Made by a program: the position numbers and the translations under genes. Shown piece by piece: positions 6,786 to 15,084 of a DNA stretch of 20,186 nt; the stretch's first letter is position 1; every line of letters starts with the position of its first letter. Location: positions 1-20,186 of IMG/VR virus record IMGVR_UViG_3300025853_000874. The stretch is one strand, 5' to 3'. Source of the stretch: a virus. The notes under the pieces were generated by a model, which saw only the letters and a program-made list of their open reading frames with translations, was not told the origin of the DNA and made no database searches.

Positions 6786-7597
6786 CCGCCACCTGGCTTG
6801 CCAACACCCTGCGGGGCGCCGGCCTTACCGTTGAGGAGGCGCCCCGCTGGACGGTTCGTGGAGGCTCCACGTTCACGCCTAAGGGCGTTATGGTCCACCA
6901 TACGGCCACCGGCCCGAACTGGTCCAAAGAACGCCTTACACGGCTTCTGGTGCAGGGACGGCCGGACCTGAAGGGGCCGCTCTGCCATCTTCAGTTGGAG
7001 CGTGACGGCACTTTTGTGGTGATTGCTGCGGGGAAAGCGAACCATGCGGGGGCTGGTAAGTGGGGGAATATTACGGCTGGGAACACAAACTTTATTGGCA
7101 TTGAATGTGCTAACGACGGAGTGGGGGAACCTTGGCCTCAGAAGCAGATTGAAGCGCTTGGGGTCGGAACTGCCGCCCTGCTGCGAGTCATGCAGGCTAC
7201 TCCAAGCATGGTTGTCGGCCATAAGGAGTGGGCTCCTAAACGTAAGGTAGATCCTCGCGGCGTCGATATGGACATGTTCCGCCGTTATGTGACAAATCTT
7301 ATGGGTACTAAAGTCGAAGGTGGGGAGATTGTCAGGCCCATAGGGAAGGACAAGAAGATGAGTTTTCCTAACAGTTTGGGTCGTGGTAAACGTGGCTCGT
7401 GGGTTCGGCGTCTTCAGGGTCTGCTGTTTTCTGGCGGGTTTATGACTTTGGAAGGAAATCTGAACAAGGACGGCTGGTTGGATGGTGCGTTCGGGCCATC
7501 TGTGGAGGGGGCTGTGAAGCGTGCGCAGCAGAAGGCCAATCTTCCTATGTCTGGGGTGGCTAACCCGCGTTTGTGGAAGTTTCTGCTTGGCCTTTAG
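6782..7597 (+). CDS. Endolysin: N-acetylmuramoyl-L-alanine amidase (Amidase_2) with peptidoglycan-binding domain
   Basis: 271 aa, GTG start in a GTGA overlap. The Amidase_2 domain occupies about residues 20-165. VMVHHTATG carries the first zinc ligand (H39 or H40), NHAG(A)GKWGNI follows at 87-97, and FIGIECAND at 104-112. VGHKEWAPKRKVDPRG supplies H147, K155 and D157, in the same H...K-x-(C/D) spacing as T7-type amidases. Residues ~200-271 form a PG_binding_1-like domain (GSWVRRLQGLLF, AFGPSVEGAVKRAQQKANLP, LWKFLLG). It cleaves the amide bond between MurNAc and L-Ala in host peptidoglycan at the end of infection. No signal peptide, so a holin from the preceding genes is expected to release it. 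Confidence 0.93.
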   Translation: MTATWLANTLRGAGLTVEEAPRWTVRGGSTFTPKGVMVHHTATGPNWSKERLTRLLVQGRPDLKGPLCHLQLERDGTFVVIAAGKANHAGAGKWGNITAGNTNFIGIECANDGVGEPWPQKQIEALGVGTAALLRVMQATPSMVVGHKEWAPKRKVDPRGVDMDMFRRYVTNLMGTKVEGGEIVRPIGKDKKMSFPNSLGRGKRGSWVRRLQGLLFSGGFMTLEGNLNKDGWLDGAFGPSVEGAVKRAQQKANLPMSGVANPRLWKFLLGL

Positions 7598-7631
7598 GCC
7601 ACAGTCTCTCTCATTAGTGGACGCTTAGGAG
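7595..7631 (+). promoter_or_regulatory. Bipartite leader motif, copy C
   Basis: TAGGCCAC (7595-7602), 15 bases, TGGAC (7618-7622), four extra bases, AGGAG (7627-7631), then six bases to a TTG start at 7638. TAG is the endolysin stop. Box-to-box spacing equals copies A and B; only the distance to the Shine-Dalgarno differs. Confidence 0.58.
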
Positions 7632-7637
7632 CAGAAT

Positions 7638-8243
7638 TTGGCTGTAAAACCTTGGGACATTGATCTTGGAAGAACCGCCGGAGGCTACCGTCCTTCGGCA
7701 AAACCTGTTATTCCTAAGCCTGACCCGGACCCGGACCCAGACCCTACGCCTGATAACACTCGTACGGATTTGAAAGTCCCCGAGGTCCCTACGTATCCTA
7801 AGATTGCTCCGTCGTTGACTTCTGCGCAGTTGGGTGCGTTGGCTGACCGCCGCCGTGTTGCTGATGAGGCGTACCAGGAGGCTTTGGCTGGGGCTGCCAG
7901 GTCTGAGTCGCTGTCGCGACTTTCTGCTATTCGGAAGCGGCAGGCTGAGGACCGCAAGTTTAAGCGGAATCTTGAAGACCAGATGCGAGAGTTTGGCGGA
8001 GAAGGTACGGCTCGGGCTCCTATGGTTGCGGGCCGTTATGCGCGTAGGGCTGGCGAGGATCTGCGTTTGAAGTATGGGGAGATTGACTCGGAACTTTCGA
8101 CGAATCTTTCTGCGCTTTCCCAGATGGTTGAGGAATTGCGTCTGGACCGGGATCAGGAGATTGCTCGGGTTGATCAGGACGAGGCGTCTATGCGTTCTGC
8201 TATCGAGAATCTTTTGAACGTTTCGCAGTATCTGGGAGGCTGA
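7638..8243 (+). CDS. Virion-module protein with proline repeat and coiled coil, TTG start
   Basis: 201 aa, not recognised as a family. The TTG at 7638 is chosen because AGGAG lies 6 bases upstream, exactly as in leader copies A and B. Residues 2-6 (AVKPW) also match the start of the 725-aa protein encoded downstream. After residue ~27 comes a PKPDPDPDPDPTPD run (extended linker). From ~residue 60 to the end it is a charged alpha-helical, coiled-coil-like protein (LADRRRVADEAYQEALAGAA, IRKRQAEDRKFKRNLEDQM, MVEELRLDRDQEIARV). It opens the block of large virion-type genes behind the lysis cassette. A scaffolding or ejection-apparatus role is possible but unproven. Confidence 0.7.
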   Translation: MAVKPWDIDLGRTAGGYRPSAKPVIPKPDPDPDPDPTPDNTRTDLKVPEVPTYPKIAPSLTSAQLGALADRRRVADEAYQEALAGAARSESLSRLSAIRKRQAEDRKFKRNLEDQMREFGGEGTARAPMVAGRYARRAGEDLRLKYGEIDSELSTNLSALSQMVEELRLDRDQEIARVDQDEASMRSAIENLLNVSQYLGG

Positions 8244-8244
8244 T

Positions 8245-9969
8245 ATGGGTTTTCTTGAAGATGTAGTTTCTGGGATGTACTCCGAAGCAGGGGGCGTCCA
8301 GTATCAGCCTCAGCGTGTTAGCAACGGGTATGATTACGGCACGGGGTTTTACCGTTTTGGCGGCGAAGATCCTAATACTGCCGAACTTCTTATGACGCTG
8401 GCTGCAAACGAACTTGGTTTGGATAATGCGCGTCGTGCGTGGAATGCTGGGCAGCGTGGTGATTGGGGAGAGGCGCTGAAGGAAGGCGCGTTTGCTATTG
8501 CAAGTCCCCTTTCCTGGATTTACGGTGGCGGGGCTGTCACGGGGGCGTTGAAAGGCGGCCGTGCGCTTAGTGCACTTGGCCGTTCTGGTCGCGCTCTTCG
8601 TGCTGCTGGAACAGCAACTCGTGCGGCGGGTTTGCGTCATCCCTTCAGGGCCGCACGGGCAGGCATCGGTGGTGTTGTTAAGCCTGCGCTTCGTGTTGCT
8701 CGTCGTAATCCTCGTCTTGCTATTCCTGCCGCTCTTGCTGCGGGTATTTATGCTAATGTTGCTGGCAATGATCCGGCTCCTGCAAGTTCCGGTCAGCCGA
8801 GCGCTCTTCTTACTGGCGGCGCTACTGCGCCGACCAATGCTGCCGCTGCACGTTATGCTGGGATGGCTGACCGGATTAAAGAACAGGGCGCTTCTCCCGC
8901 AGGTAAGTCGTATCGGAGTCTTGCTGAAATGCAGGCCGGTGAAGGTGGGCGTAAGAATCCTAATGCTCGCGCTGCTGCTGAGGCGCTTGTTGCCAGCGGT
9001 GGCGGCAATCAGCCTTCGGCCCAGGCCGGTGCGAGCATGGGCGCTTTGAACGCTCAGTACAACAAGGCTTTGGCAAATCTGCGAAGCCAGTACCAGTTGG
9101 CTGAGACTGACGAAGAACGTGCCCGTTTGAAGTTTATGTTGGAAGACATTGAGGCGCAGCGTGCTGCTGGTGTTGAGGCGATCTCTTCGATTTATGCGGA
9201 GAAAGAATCTAAGATTCGTGACCGTGCTCGGATGTCCCGCGAGGGGACTGCTGCGGAAGTTGACCGTCTTGGCGAGTCTCTTGGCGGTGTTGCTTCGGAT
9301 CTTAAAACCCGGCTTGCTGAGCAGCAGACTGGCATGGCGCAGGATATGCGCGGCCTTGGATTGGGCGCTGCGGCAACTCCTTCCGGGAACGAATGGCTTA
9401 ACTTTGCTCAGGCTATGATTCCTGTTGAGCAGCAGTACACGCAGCGTATAGGCGACATCGGCGCAGAGGGCGTGGACTGGCTTGGCGACGTTACGTCCGC
9501 TCAGGGTGCCGCCCAGCAGGGCGATCTGCAGCGTGCTGCGGCGTTTGCCCGTTCTGGTGGTATTGCTAACTATCAGCGGGATGTTGCGAACCGTATCAAC
9601 CAGGAACGTTCTGAAATGCGGAATGCGGAGTTGAACCTGCTTATGCAGCAGTTGTCTGCTTCGCAGTCTGCTTCGGAGTTGAACGCCCGTCTGGCTGCTG
9701 AGCGTGCCGACCAGTTTGGGCCGGCCGCTACCCAGCAGTTTATTTCTGATGTTGCTGGCAGCGGCACGTTGGGTCTTGATGACTTTGTCTACCTGTTTGC
9801 TCAGCAGTTTGGGCGGCTTCCGACTCCTGAAGAAGAGTCGGTTTACTCGAATGTTTACGGCCCTGCGGCAAGTGACCTTGCTTTGCAGCGCCGTGTTGAT
9901 CAGATGCAGGCTGATGCTCTTGCTGCTGAAAGCGTTCCTCTCCCGGCTGCGGCGAATACGGTCGAATAA
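8245..9969 (+). CDS. Probable internal virion / DNA-ejection protein
   Basis: 574 aa; GGAGG (8235-8239) lies 5 bases before the ATG. No family recognised. Residues ~95-155 are strongly cationic and Ala/Arg-rich (LKGGRALSALGRSGRALRAA, HPFRAARAGIGGVVKPALRV). They lead into a hydrophobic stretch at ~156-174 (PRLAIPAALAAGIYANVAG), a membrane-active profile. The rest is Ala/Gln/Glu-rich helix with coiled-coil character (YNKALANLRSQYQLAETDEE, AELNLLMQQLSASQSASELN). This mix is what podoviral ejection proteins (T7 gp14/gp15 or P22 gp7/gp20 functional class) look like. The ATG of the next 1649-aa gene overlaps its stop (TAATG). Confidence 0.6.
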   Translation: MGFLEDVVSGMYSEAGGVQYQPQRVSNGYDYGTGFYRFGGEDPNTAELLMTLAANELGLDNARRAWNAGQRGDWGEALKEGAFAIASPLSWIYGGGAVTGALKGGRALSALGRSGRALRAAGTATRAAGLRHPFRAARAGIGGVVKPALRVARRNPRLAIPAALAAGIYANVAGNDPAPASSGQPSALLTGGATAPTNAAAARYAGMADRIKEQGASPAGKSYRSLAEMQAGEGGRKNPNARAAAEALVASGGGNQPSAQAGASMGALNAQYNKALANLRSQYQLAETDEERARLKFMLEDIEAQRAAGVEAISSIYAEKESKIRDRARMSREGTAAEVDRLGESLGGVASDLKTRLAEQQTGMAQDMRGLGLGAAATPSGNEWLNFAQAMIPVEQQYTQRIGDIGAEGVDWLGDVTSAQGAAQQGDLQRAAAFARSGGIANYQRDVANRINQERSEMRNAELNLLMQQLSASQSASELNARLAAERADQFGPAATQQFISDVAGSGTLGLDDFVYLFAQQFGRLPTPEEESVYSNVYGPAASDLALQRRVDQMQADALAAESVPLPAAANTVE

Positions 9970-12900
9970 TGTCACAGGGTTTTCTTCCTACCGAAGGTTC
10001 CCGTTCGGGAAGTCCGACTTTCGGTTCGTTCTTCCAGCGCCGTAGAGGCACAGGAAGTCTTGGCGCACCAGAACGTCAAACCTATGCAAGCCTACTCGGT
10101 ATGACCGAAGGTTCTATCGCAGAAGCACTTGGCGCCCCCGGTGGCACTGTCAGAAAAATTCAGGCGCAGCCGGAATACGACGTTGCCCAGGCTGCAGAGC
10201 AGGCGATCCCTGGAGTTGGGACAGAGCCGAACAAGGGCGTCGTTGCTTCGCTGTTTGATTTCCTTGGGCGCGGTTCGTCTGCCGGTGTCGGTGCTGTTAC
10301 TGGTCTTCTTGGTATGTCGCGGCCCGAAACGGGGGAGCGCGAGGCTGATGCGGCAAACCGAAACAACATCAACACTGCTATTCGTCGCGCTATGGAAGGC
10401 ATCAGCGGCGAGGACCAGTTCCGTTTCGCAGAGTTTACTTCTGTTGCGAATAAGAAGGCTCGCGGGGAAGAAGTCGGGCTGATCGAACGCGGGTTTAACA
10501 GCGCCCTTGGTTTTGTCATCGATACGGCTGTTGACCCGCTGACTTACATTTCTTTCGGCGGGTCTATTCTTGGCCGTCTTGGTGCGTCGCGTAAGGTTGC
10601 GTCGGCTACTCGGAGCGTTCTTAAGGGTGCGCTTGGCCGCCCGACTTTTGATGCGCGACGGTTTATTTCTGAGATGGTTCAAGACAATGTTGTCAAGTCT
10701 GATGCTGTGGCACGTATTATGCGCCGGGACATGGACGAATTGTTCTCAAACAAAGAGTTTTTGAACAGGGTCATTGACGGTAAGGACAAGGACTGGATTC
10801 GCAACTTTAACAAGTGGCGCAAGCAGGCGTTTGATCAGACCGACGAACTTGGTAGTGTGCTCCAGGATGCTGACATGCTGCGCCAGTATGTCGGGTTTGA
10901 CATCAGCCGCGACGTTGCCTTGCAGTTGGCTCCTGAGGCTGCGGCTTTGAACTATGCGCGCCGTTCGGCTGCAGGTTTGCGAGCCTGGGCGCGTAAGTCT
11001 TTCGGTGACGATTTCGGCGAAGCATATGTTGCATCGCTTCCAAAGGACATTCAGGGTGGTCTTCGTATCCGTGCGCCGTTTGTTCGAAACGCAGACGGTA
11101 CGGCAAAGGCTTGGGGCGTTCAGGGTGTTGGCGCTGGCCGTCTTGGTGAAAAGTACAAGGCTATTCGGAAGGCTACGGAACTGACGGAACGGGGCCGGGA
11201 TTATCTTCGCGCTGGGCTTGCTCCGGTTCTTGGGAAGATCACAGGTAAGAACGCTGACATCTATTATGATGCGATTGTTGCTGCGACGGGTCGGACTATT
11301 CCTTATGGTGCCGGCCGTTCTGCGGCAAGTTACCTTGACTATTCTGTCGCTGAGGCTGCACAGTTCCAAGCCCGCCAGGCTGACGCGCTGTTTGAACGTA
11401 AGATTTATGAGCGGCATACGACAGCGAACAACCTTTACATTTCTGGCCGTCAAGAGTATGGCGACCAGTTCCATGAACAGTGGAAGAACTACTTTTACAG
11501 CACTCAAAAGTTGAAGGAGGCGTTGGAGCAGCGTGACTCTTTGACGGAGATGCAGCAGCGCGCTTTGGACTCTGCTGCAATCTGGCGGGATATGTTGGAT
11601 GAGATCGGTAATGAAGCGGTCAGCGTCTACAACCGCGACTACACCAGTGCTTTCAATTTCCTTCAGGACTATGCGCCGCGTATTACAACTGGTCGTGAGG
11701 CGGCACGGCGGGCTCGCAAGGGCCGGATGTTTGTCACAACGGGTACTACTTCGGACTTTTCTAAAACCCGTTCACGGTTTGCTTCCGGATGGGCGCAGAA
11801 AAAGAACGGTGACATTGTTCGTGTTGGCTGGGAGCCGCCGGAAAACATTCTGACGATGGGCGACGAAGGCTGGGACGAAGTCTTCAAGGCAGACCCAACC
11901 CAGTTTATGGCCGACTATCTTATCGATACAAAGATGGCGCTGAACGAGCAGCGTCTCATCAACCTGTTTGTTGATTCTGGAGTTATTGCGCGCCCTCGTG
12001 CTAAGGACATTGCAAGCCTTCGGCGTGTGAACGAAAGCATTGTCGGCGAAGAGATCGTTGAGGCGCTAGGCATTGACCAGCCTGGTTGGCTGAAGATCCT
12101 TGAAGAAGAGTTGAAGACAAAGTTTGTCCCGCGGGCGGCAGCGTCTCGTCAGACTCTTCGCGAAGCAGAGGCTATTGCCGACAGGATCGCTGCCGCCGGC
12201 ATCGAAGTCACCCGGCGTGTTGACCTTGACGAATACACGCAGGGCAAAGGCGGTTCGTTTGTTAACAAGTGGGATGGCACTACGATCCGCAACAAGAAAG
12301 GCACATCCGAATGGGAGTTGCTGGACGCTAAAGGCAACCCTGTTTTGAACAAGGACGGCAGCCCTGTCGTGTTCGGCTCTTATCAGGACGCGAAAGTTTC
12401 TGCTGCAACTATCTTCCGTTCGAAGCGTACGGCTGCTTATAAGACGGCGATTGCTGACGAACGTGAAAAGATTCTGGAGGAGATTGCTGGGACCGAGCGT
12501 ACGTTCGGGTCGGTTTATCAGGGTTGGCTGAGAATGGTTGACAATGTTCCTCCTCAGGATCAGCCCGCCACGATCCAGGCCCTTGTGGAAATTGGTCTTC
12601 GTCAGATGCAGAAGTTTGGACGGCTTAAGCCCGGCGCAGATGTTTCTGCTAGCGGCCGTCCGTACATTCGCAAAGGTGACAAGGTTGCTGCGGTTACCGA
12701 CAAAGACCTTGCAAAAGGGTTTCGTGACTGGCTGACTGCACAGAACTACATGAACATCGAAGGAATGTCGTTTAACCCTGATGGGACTATTGCTAAAGAT
12801 TCTGTCGAACGGGTCAAGGACCGTGTGTCGCTGCAGATGCAGCAGATGTACGGGTCTGAGAAGTTGATGGAGTCTTTGCAGCGGATGTTTTCCGTCTACC

Positions 12901-14918
12901 AGGAACCCAAGTCTGAAGTCGCACGCATGATCAAGAACCTTTACATGCCGTTTTACGCAATGCAGAAGGCTTGGATGACGCTGGGCCGTGGCCCTGGATT
13001 CGTGGCCCGTAACATCCTCGGTGGTTCGTGGAACCTGCACATCACCGGGGTGGGGCGTGTTCACACGTCCGCTTCTGCCGCGCTTCTTACCGCACAGGTA
13101 AAGGCTCGCAGGATTGTTAAAGAAAAGTTGGGCGACACGATCTTTGAACGCGAGCCTTTGACTGTCGGCAACATGATGCGCGACGAAGTGTCGAAGATTA
13201 TTCGCGGTCAGTATGCTGGCAAAACCGGCAACTTCATCAAAGGCGTTGAAGACGGGGATGCTCTGATCGAACTGTGGGAACTGTTCCACAAGAACGGGCT
13301 TGGCGGTAACCGCAACACCTCACGTTTCGTGGGAGAAATCCTTGGGTTCAGCAGCCAGACCGGCCGAGCCGGAACTTTGAAGAACGAACGGCTTGACCCC
13401 AACACTGGCAAAGTCATCACCGAATACTTTGAGCCGAACATGGGTTCGACTGGTGCGCCGACGACCGTCGTCGCTTCTGGCGACATCGGGTTGTACGAAA
13501 AGTGGATGAACAAAGCGGCGTTCGATAACCCGTGGATCCGTAACGTCATGGCTCCTATGGCCGAATCCTCTGAAGAGTATCTGCGTATGGCTGCGTTCCT
13601 TAAGGGCGCGCAGGAAATGGGGTTGGAAGATGCTGCGTCTGGCATCCGTGGGTATGGTGCCTCGCAGTGGGTTAAAGCCAGCCAGTTCGATTACTCCGAC
13701 CTGTCTGATTTTGAACGGAACGGTCTGAAACTGCTGCTGCCGTTCTACACGTGGACCCGTTACAACGTCCCGCTGCAGGTTCGTGCCGCCATCCACCAGC
13801 CCGGCCTTATCCAGCAGGCTCTTCGTATCCACGAATCTTTGGGCGACATGTTCCAGGACGATGACGAGAATCCGGTCCCGTCGTATGTTGCCGACAGGTT
13901 CGGGTTCCAGATCGACGAGAACTCTGCAATCTTCGAGATGCTGCCAGAATGGATGCGCCCTCAGGGTGACGTGGCGATGGGCATGTTCCTTGCGGAACCG
14001 CTGACCGACTTGAACACTTGGCTTCGTATCCCTGGCGAAGGTGTGTCGAAGTTTAACCCGCTGAACTATCTGAACATCCGCGAGTTTGGGCAGAACCTGA
14101 ACCCTATCGCAAAGATGGGCGCCGAAATTATGAAAGGGATGGAAGGCGAACCTGCCATCTCTGAGATGCCTACCGAACCTGCCCCTGGTTGGACGCAGTT
14201 GCCAGGGTTCAAGCAGGTTCTTAGCCGCATCGACCCTTCGACTGGTGAACGGGTGGTCAACCGTAGTGCAATGATCGCGCTGCGTAGCGCTTTGCCTCAG
14301 GTGGGAATGATCGAACGGTATGCGGCGCCTGTTGCTGGTGGCGAACGTGACCCTGGCCGATGGCTTACTGCCATCGTGTCTGGTGTGCTTGGCCTGCCTG
14401 TGTCTACGTTGGACGACTGGAAGACTGCTGGTGAGATGAACCGTCGTACCGAGTTTGTGAAGCGCCAGTTGGAATCTAAGTTCGGCGAAGATTACGAATA
14501 CAAGATGGAAATGATTCGTGCTTTGGTCAAGGATGGTGCTACCCCAGAGTTCATTGCCAACCTTGACATTGTCGGTATGGGCTCCGAAGAGGTTGACGTT
14601 CGGAAAGCGGTGTCTGCCTGGCGTATGTTCCGCCGTATTGAAACGCTAATTGCCTCTGGCACGGCAGAAGAAGAGATTGTCGCTGCTCTGTCTGCCTACG
14701 CGCCTGAAGGGTCTCCGCAGTTGGACCTGATCCAGACGATCTGGCGGTATGTCCCGCCTGCCGACTCTGACGCAGAGCGTGGAATCCGACAGTTCGGGGT
14801 TCAGACGTTGGAGGAGGACGAACTTCAGAGCCTCGGGTTCTTGCCTGAGGATGTCCGTCGTATGGACGCTGATGAGCGGGCCAGGATTCTGTGGGAGTAT
14901 TCGCAGCGTGGACGCTGA
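9969..14918 (+). CDS. Very large virion protein (1649 aa), probable ejection / internal virion protein
   Basis: The longest gene in the window. Almost entirely predicted helical, with scattered hydrophobic helices near the N-terminus (KGVVASLFDFLGRGSSAGVG, LGFVIDTAVDPLTYISFGGS). Two conserved-looking blocks stand out. The first, at about residues 990-1030, is NLYMPFYAMQKAWMTLGRGP followed by GFVARNILGGSWN. The second, at about 1255-1290, is LLPFYTWTRYNVPLQVRAAI followed by HQPGLIQQALRIHE. I have seen comparable 'PFYTW-R-N-P-LQ' blocks in large virion proteins of environmental phages, but cannot name the family. Size, helical texture and neighbours match T7 gp16-like functions (periplasmic channel, genome entry). 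No transglycosylase catalytic motif was identified. A long tape measure is the alternative, but the adaptor/nozzle genes argue for a short tail. Confidence 0.65.
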   Translation: MSQGFLPTEGSRSGSPTFGSFFQRRRGTGSLGAPERQTYASLLGMTEGSIAEALGAPGGTVRKIQAQPEYDVAQAAEQAIPGVGTEPNKGVVASLFDFLGRGSSAGVGAVTGLLGMSRPETGEREADAANRNNINTAIRRAMEGISGEDQFRFAEFTSVANKKARGEEVGLIERGFNSALGFVIDTAVDPLTYISFGGSILGRLGASRKVASATRSVLKGALGRPTFDARRFISEMVQDNVVKSDAVARIMRRDMDELFSNKEFLNRVIDGKDKDWIRNFNKWRKQAFDQTDELGSVLQDADMLRQYVGFDISRDVALQLAPEAAALNYARRSAAGLRAWARKSFGDDFGEAYVASLPKDIQGGLRIRAPFVRNADGTAKAWGVQGVGAGRLGEKYKAIRKATELTERGRDYLRAGLAPVLGKITGKNADIYYDAIVAATGRTIPYGAGRSAASYLDYSVAEAAQFQARQADALFERKIYERHTTANNLYISGRQEYGDQFHEQWKNYFYSTQKLKEALEQRDSLTEMQQRALDSAAIWRDMLDEIGNEAVSVYNRDYTSAFNFLQDYAPRITTGREAARRARKGRMFVTTGTTSDFSKTRSRFASGWAQKKNGDIVRVGWEPPENILTMGDEGWDEVFKADPTQFMADYLIDTKMALNEQRLINLFVDSGVIARPRAKDIASLRRVNESIVGEEIVEALGIDQPGWLKILEEELKTKFVPRAAASRQTLREAEAIADRIAAAGIEVTRRVDLDEYTQGKGGSFVNKWDGTTIRNKKGTSEWELLDAKGNPVLNKDGSPVVFGSYQDAKVSAATIFRSKRTAAYKTAIADEREKILEEIAGTERTFGSVYQGWLRMVDNVPPQDQPATIQALVEIGLRQMQKFGRLKPGADVSASGRPYIRKGDKVAAVTDKDLAKGFRDWLTAQNYMNIEGMSFNPDGTIAKDSVERVKDRVSLQMQQMYGSEKLMESLQRMFSVYQEPKSEVARMIKNLYMPFYAMQKAWMTLGRGPGFVARNILGGSWNLHITGVGRVHTSASAALLTAQVKARRIVKEKLGDTIFEREPLTVGNMMRDEVSKIIRGQYAGKTGNFIKGVEDGDALIELWELFHKNGLGGNRNTSRFVGEILGFSSQTGRAGTLKNERLDPNTGKVITEYFEPNMGSTGAPTTVVASGDIGLYEKWMNKAAFDNPWIRNVMAPMAESSEEYLRMAAFLKGAQEMGLEDAASGIRGYGASQWVKASQFDYSDLSDFERNGLKLLLPFYTWTRYNVPLQVRAAIHQPGLIQQALRIHESLGDMFQDDDENPVPSYVADRFGFQIDENSAIFEMLPEWMRPQGDVAMGMFLAEPLTDLNTWLRIPGEGVSKFNPLNYLNIREFGQNLNPIAKMGAEIMKGMEGEPAISEMPTEPAPGWTQLPGFKQVLSRIDPSTGERVVNRSAMIALRSALPQVGMIERYAAPVAGGERDPGRWLTAIVSGVLGLPVSTLDDWKTAGEMNRRTEFVKRQLESKFGEDYEYKMEMIRALVKDGATPEFIANLDIVGMGSEEVDVRKAVSAWRMFRRIETLIASGTAEEEIVAALSAYAPEGSPQLDLIQTIWRYVPPADSDAERGIRQFGVQTLEEDELQSLGFLPEDVRRMDADERARILWEYSQRGR

Positions 14919-15084
14919 GTACGACCGTAAGGTTCATGCGAGGCTGCGGCGGCAACGGAAACTTCAGGACCTTAAAGACGGGCTTTCTTGGGGCGATAGG
15001 ACTATTCCTTCTGGCGCAGAATACAAACGTTCTTTGAAGCATAGGCCACAAACTGTGGAAGAGTGGGAAGAACTGGAGTTCTGA
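14908..15084 (+). CDS. Small basic/acidic hypothetical protein, 58 aa
   Basis: VDAEYDRKVHARLRRQRKLQ..., GTG start at 14908 with GGGAG (14893-14897) 10 bases upstream; overlaps the 1649-aa gene by 11 bases. Basic N-terminal helix (RKVHARLRRQRKLQDLKDG), acidic C-terminal end (TVEEWEELEF). Its stop overlaps the next ATG (TGATG), giving an unbroken coupled chain. The frame is open further upstream (to 14749), but that part is inside the 1649-aa gene and lacks a better start. The leader-like motif copy D lies inside this gene. Function unknown. Confidence 0.6.
   Translation: MDAEYDRKVHARLRRQRKLQDLKDGLSWGDRTIPSGAEYKRSLKHRPQTVEEWEELEF
15042..15078 (+). promoter_or_regulatory. Bipartite leader motif, degenerate copy D (intragenic)
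   Basis: TAGGCCAC (15042-15049), 15 bases, GGGAA in place of TGGAC (15065-15069), GGAG (15075-15078), and ATG at 15084. TAGGCCACAAAC is identical to copy B over 12 bases. Here the TAG is not a stop codon (reading frame CAT AGG CCA), so its conservation is not explained by termination. The second box is only 3/5 matched, so this copy is less certain. Confidence 0.4.

Noticed and set aside
8200-9975. 591-codon open frame on the minus strand opposite the 574-aa gene
   Set aside because: It is an exact antisense shadow of a well-supported plus-strand gene with coupled ends. Its product is Arg/Ser/Thr-rich with no domain, as expected from the codon bias of the sense gene.
12066-13289. 407-codon open frame on the minus strand inside the 1649-aa gene
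   Set aside because: Antisense shadow; low-complexity His/Arg/Val-rich translation, no ribosome site, and no gap in the sense gene.
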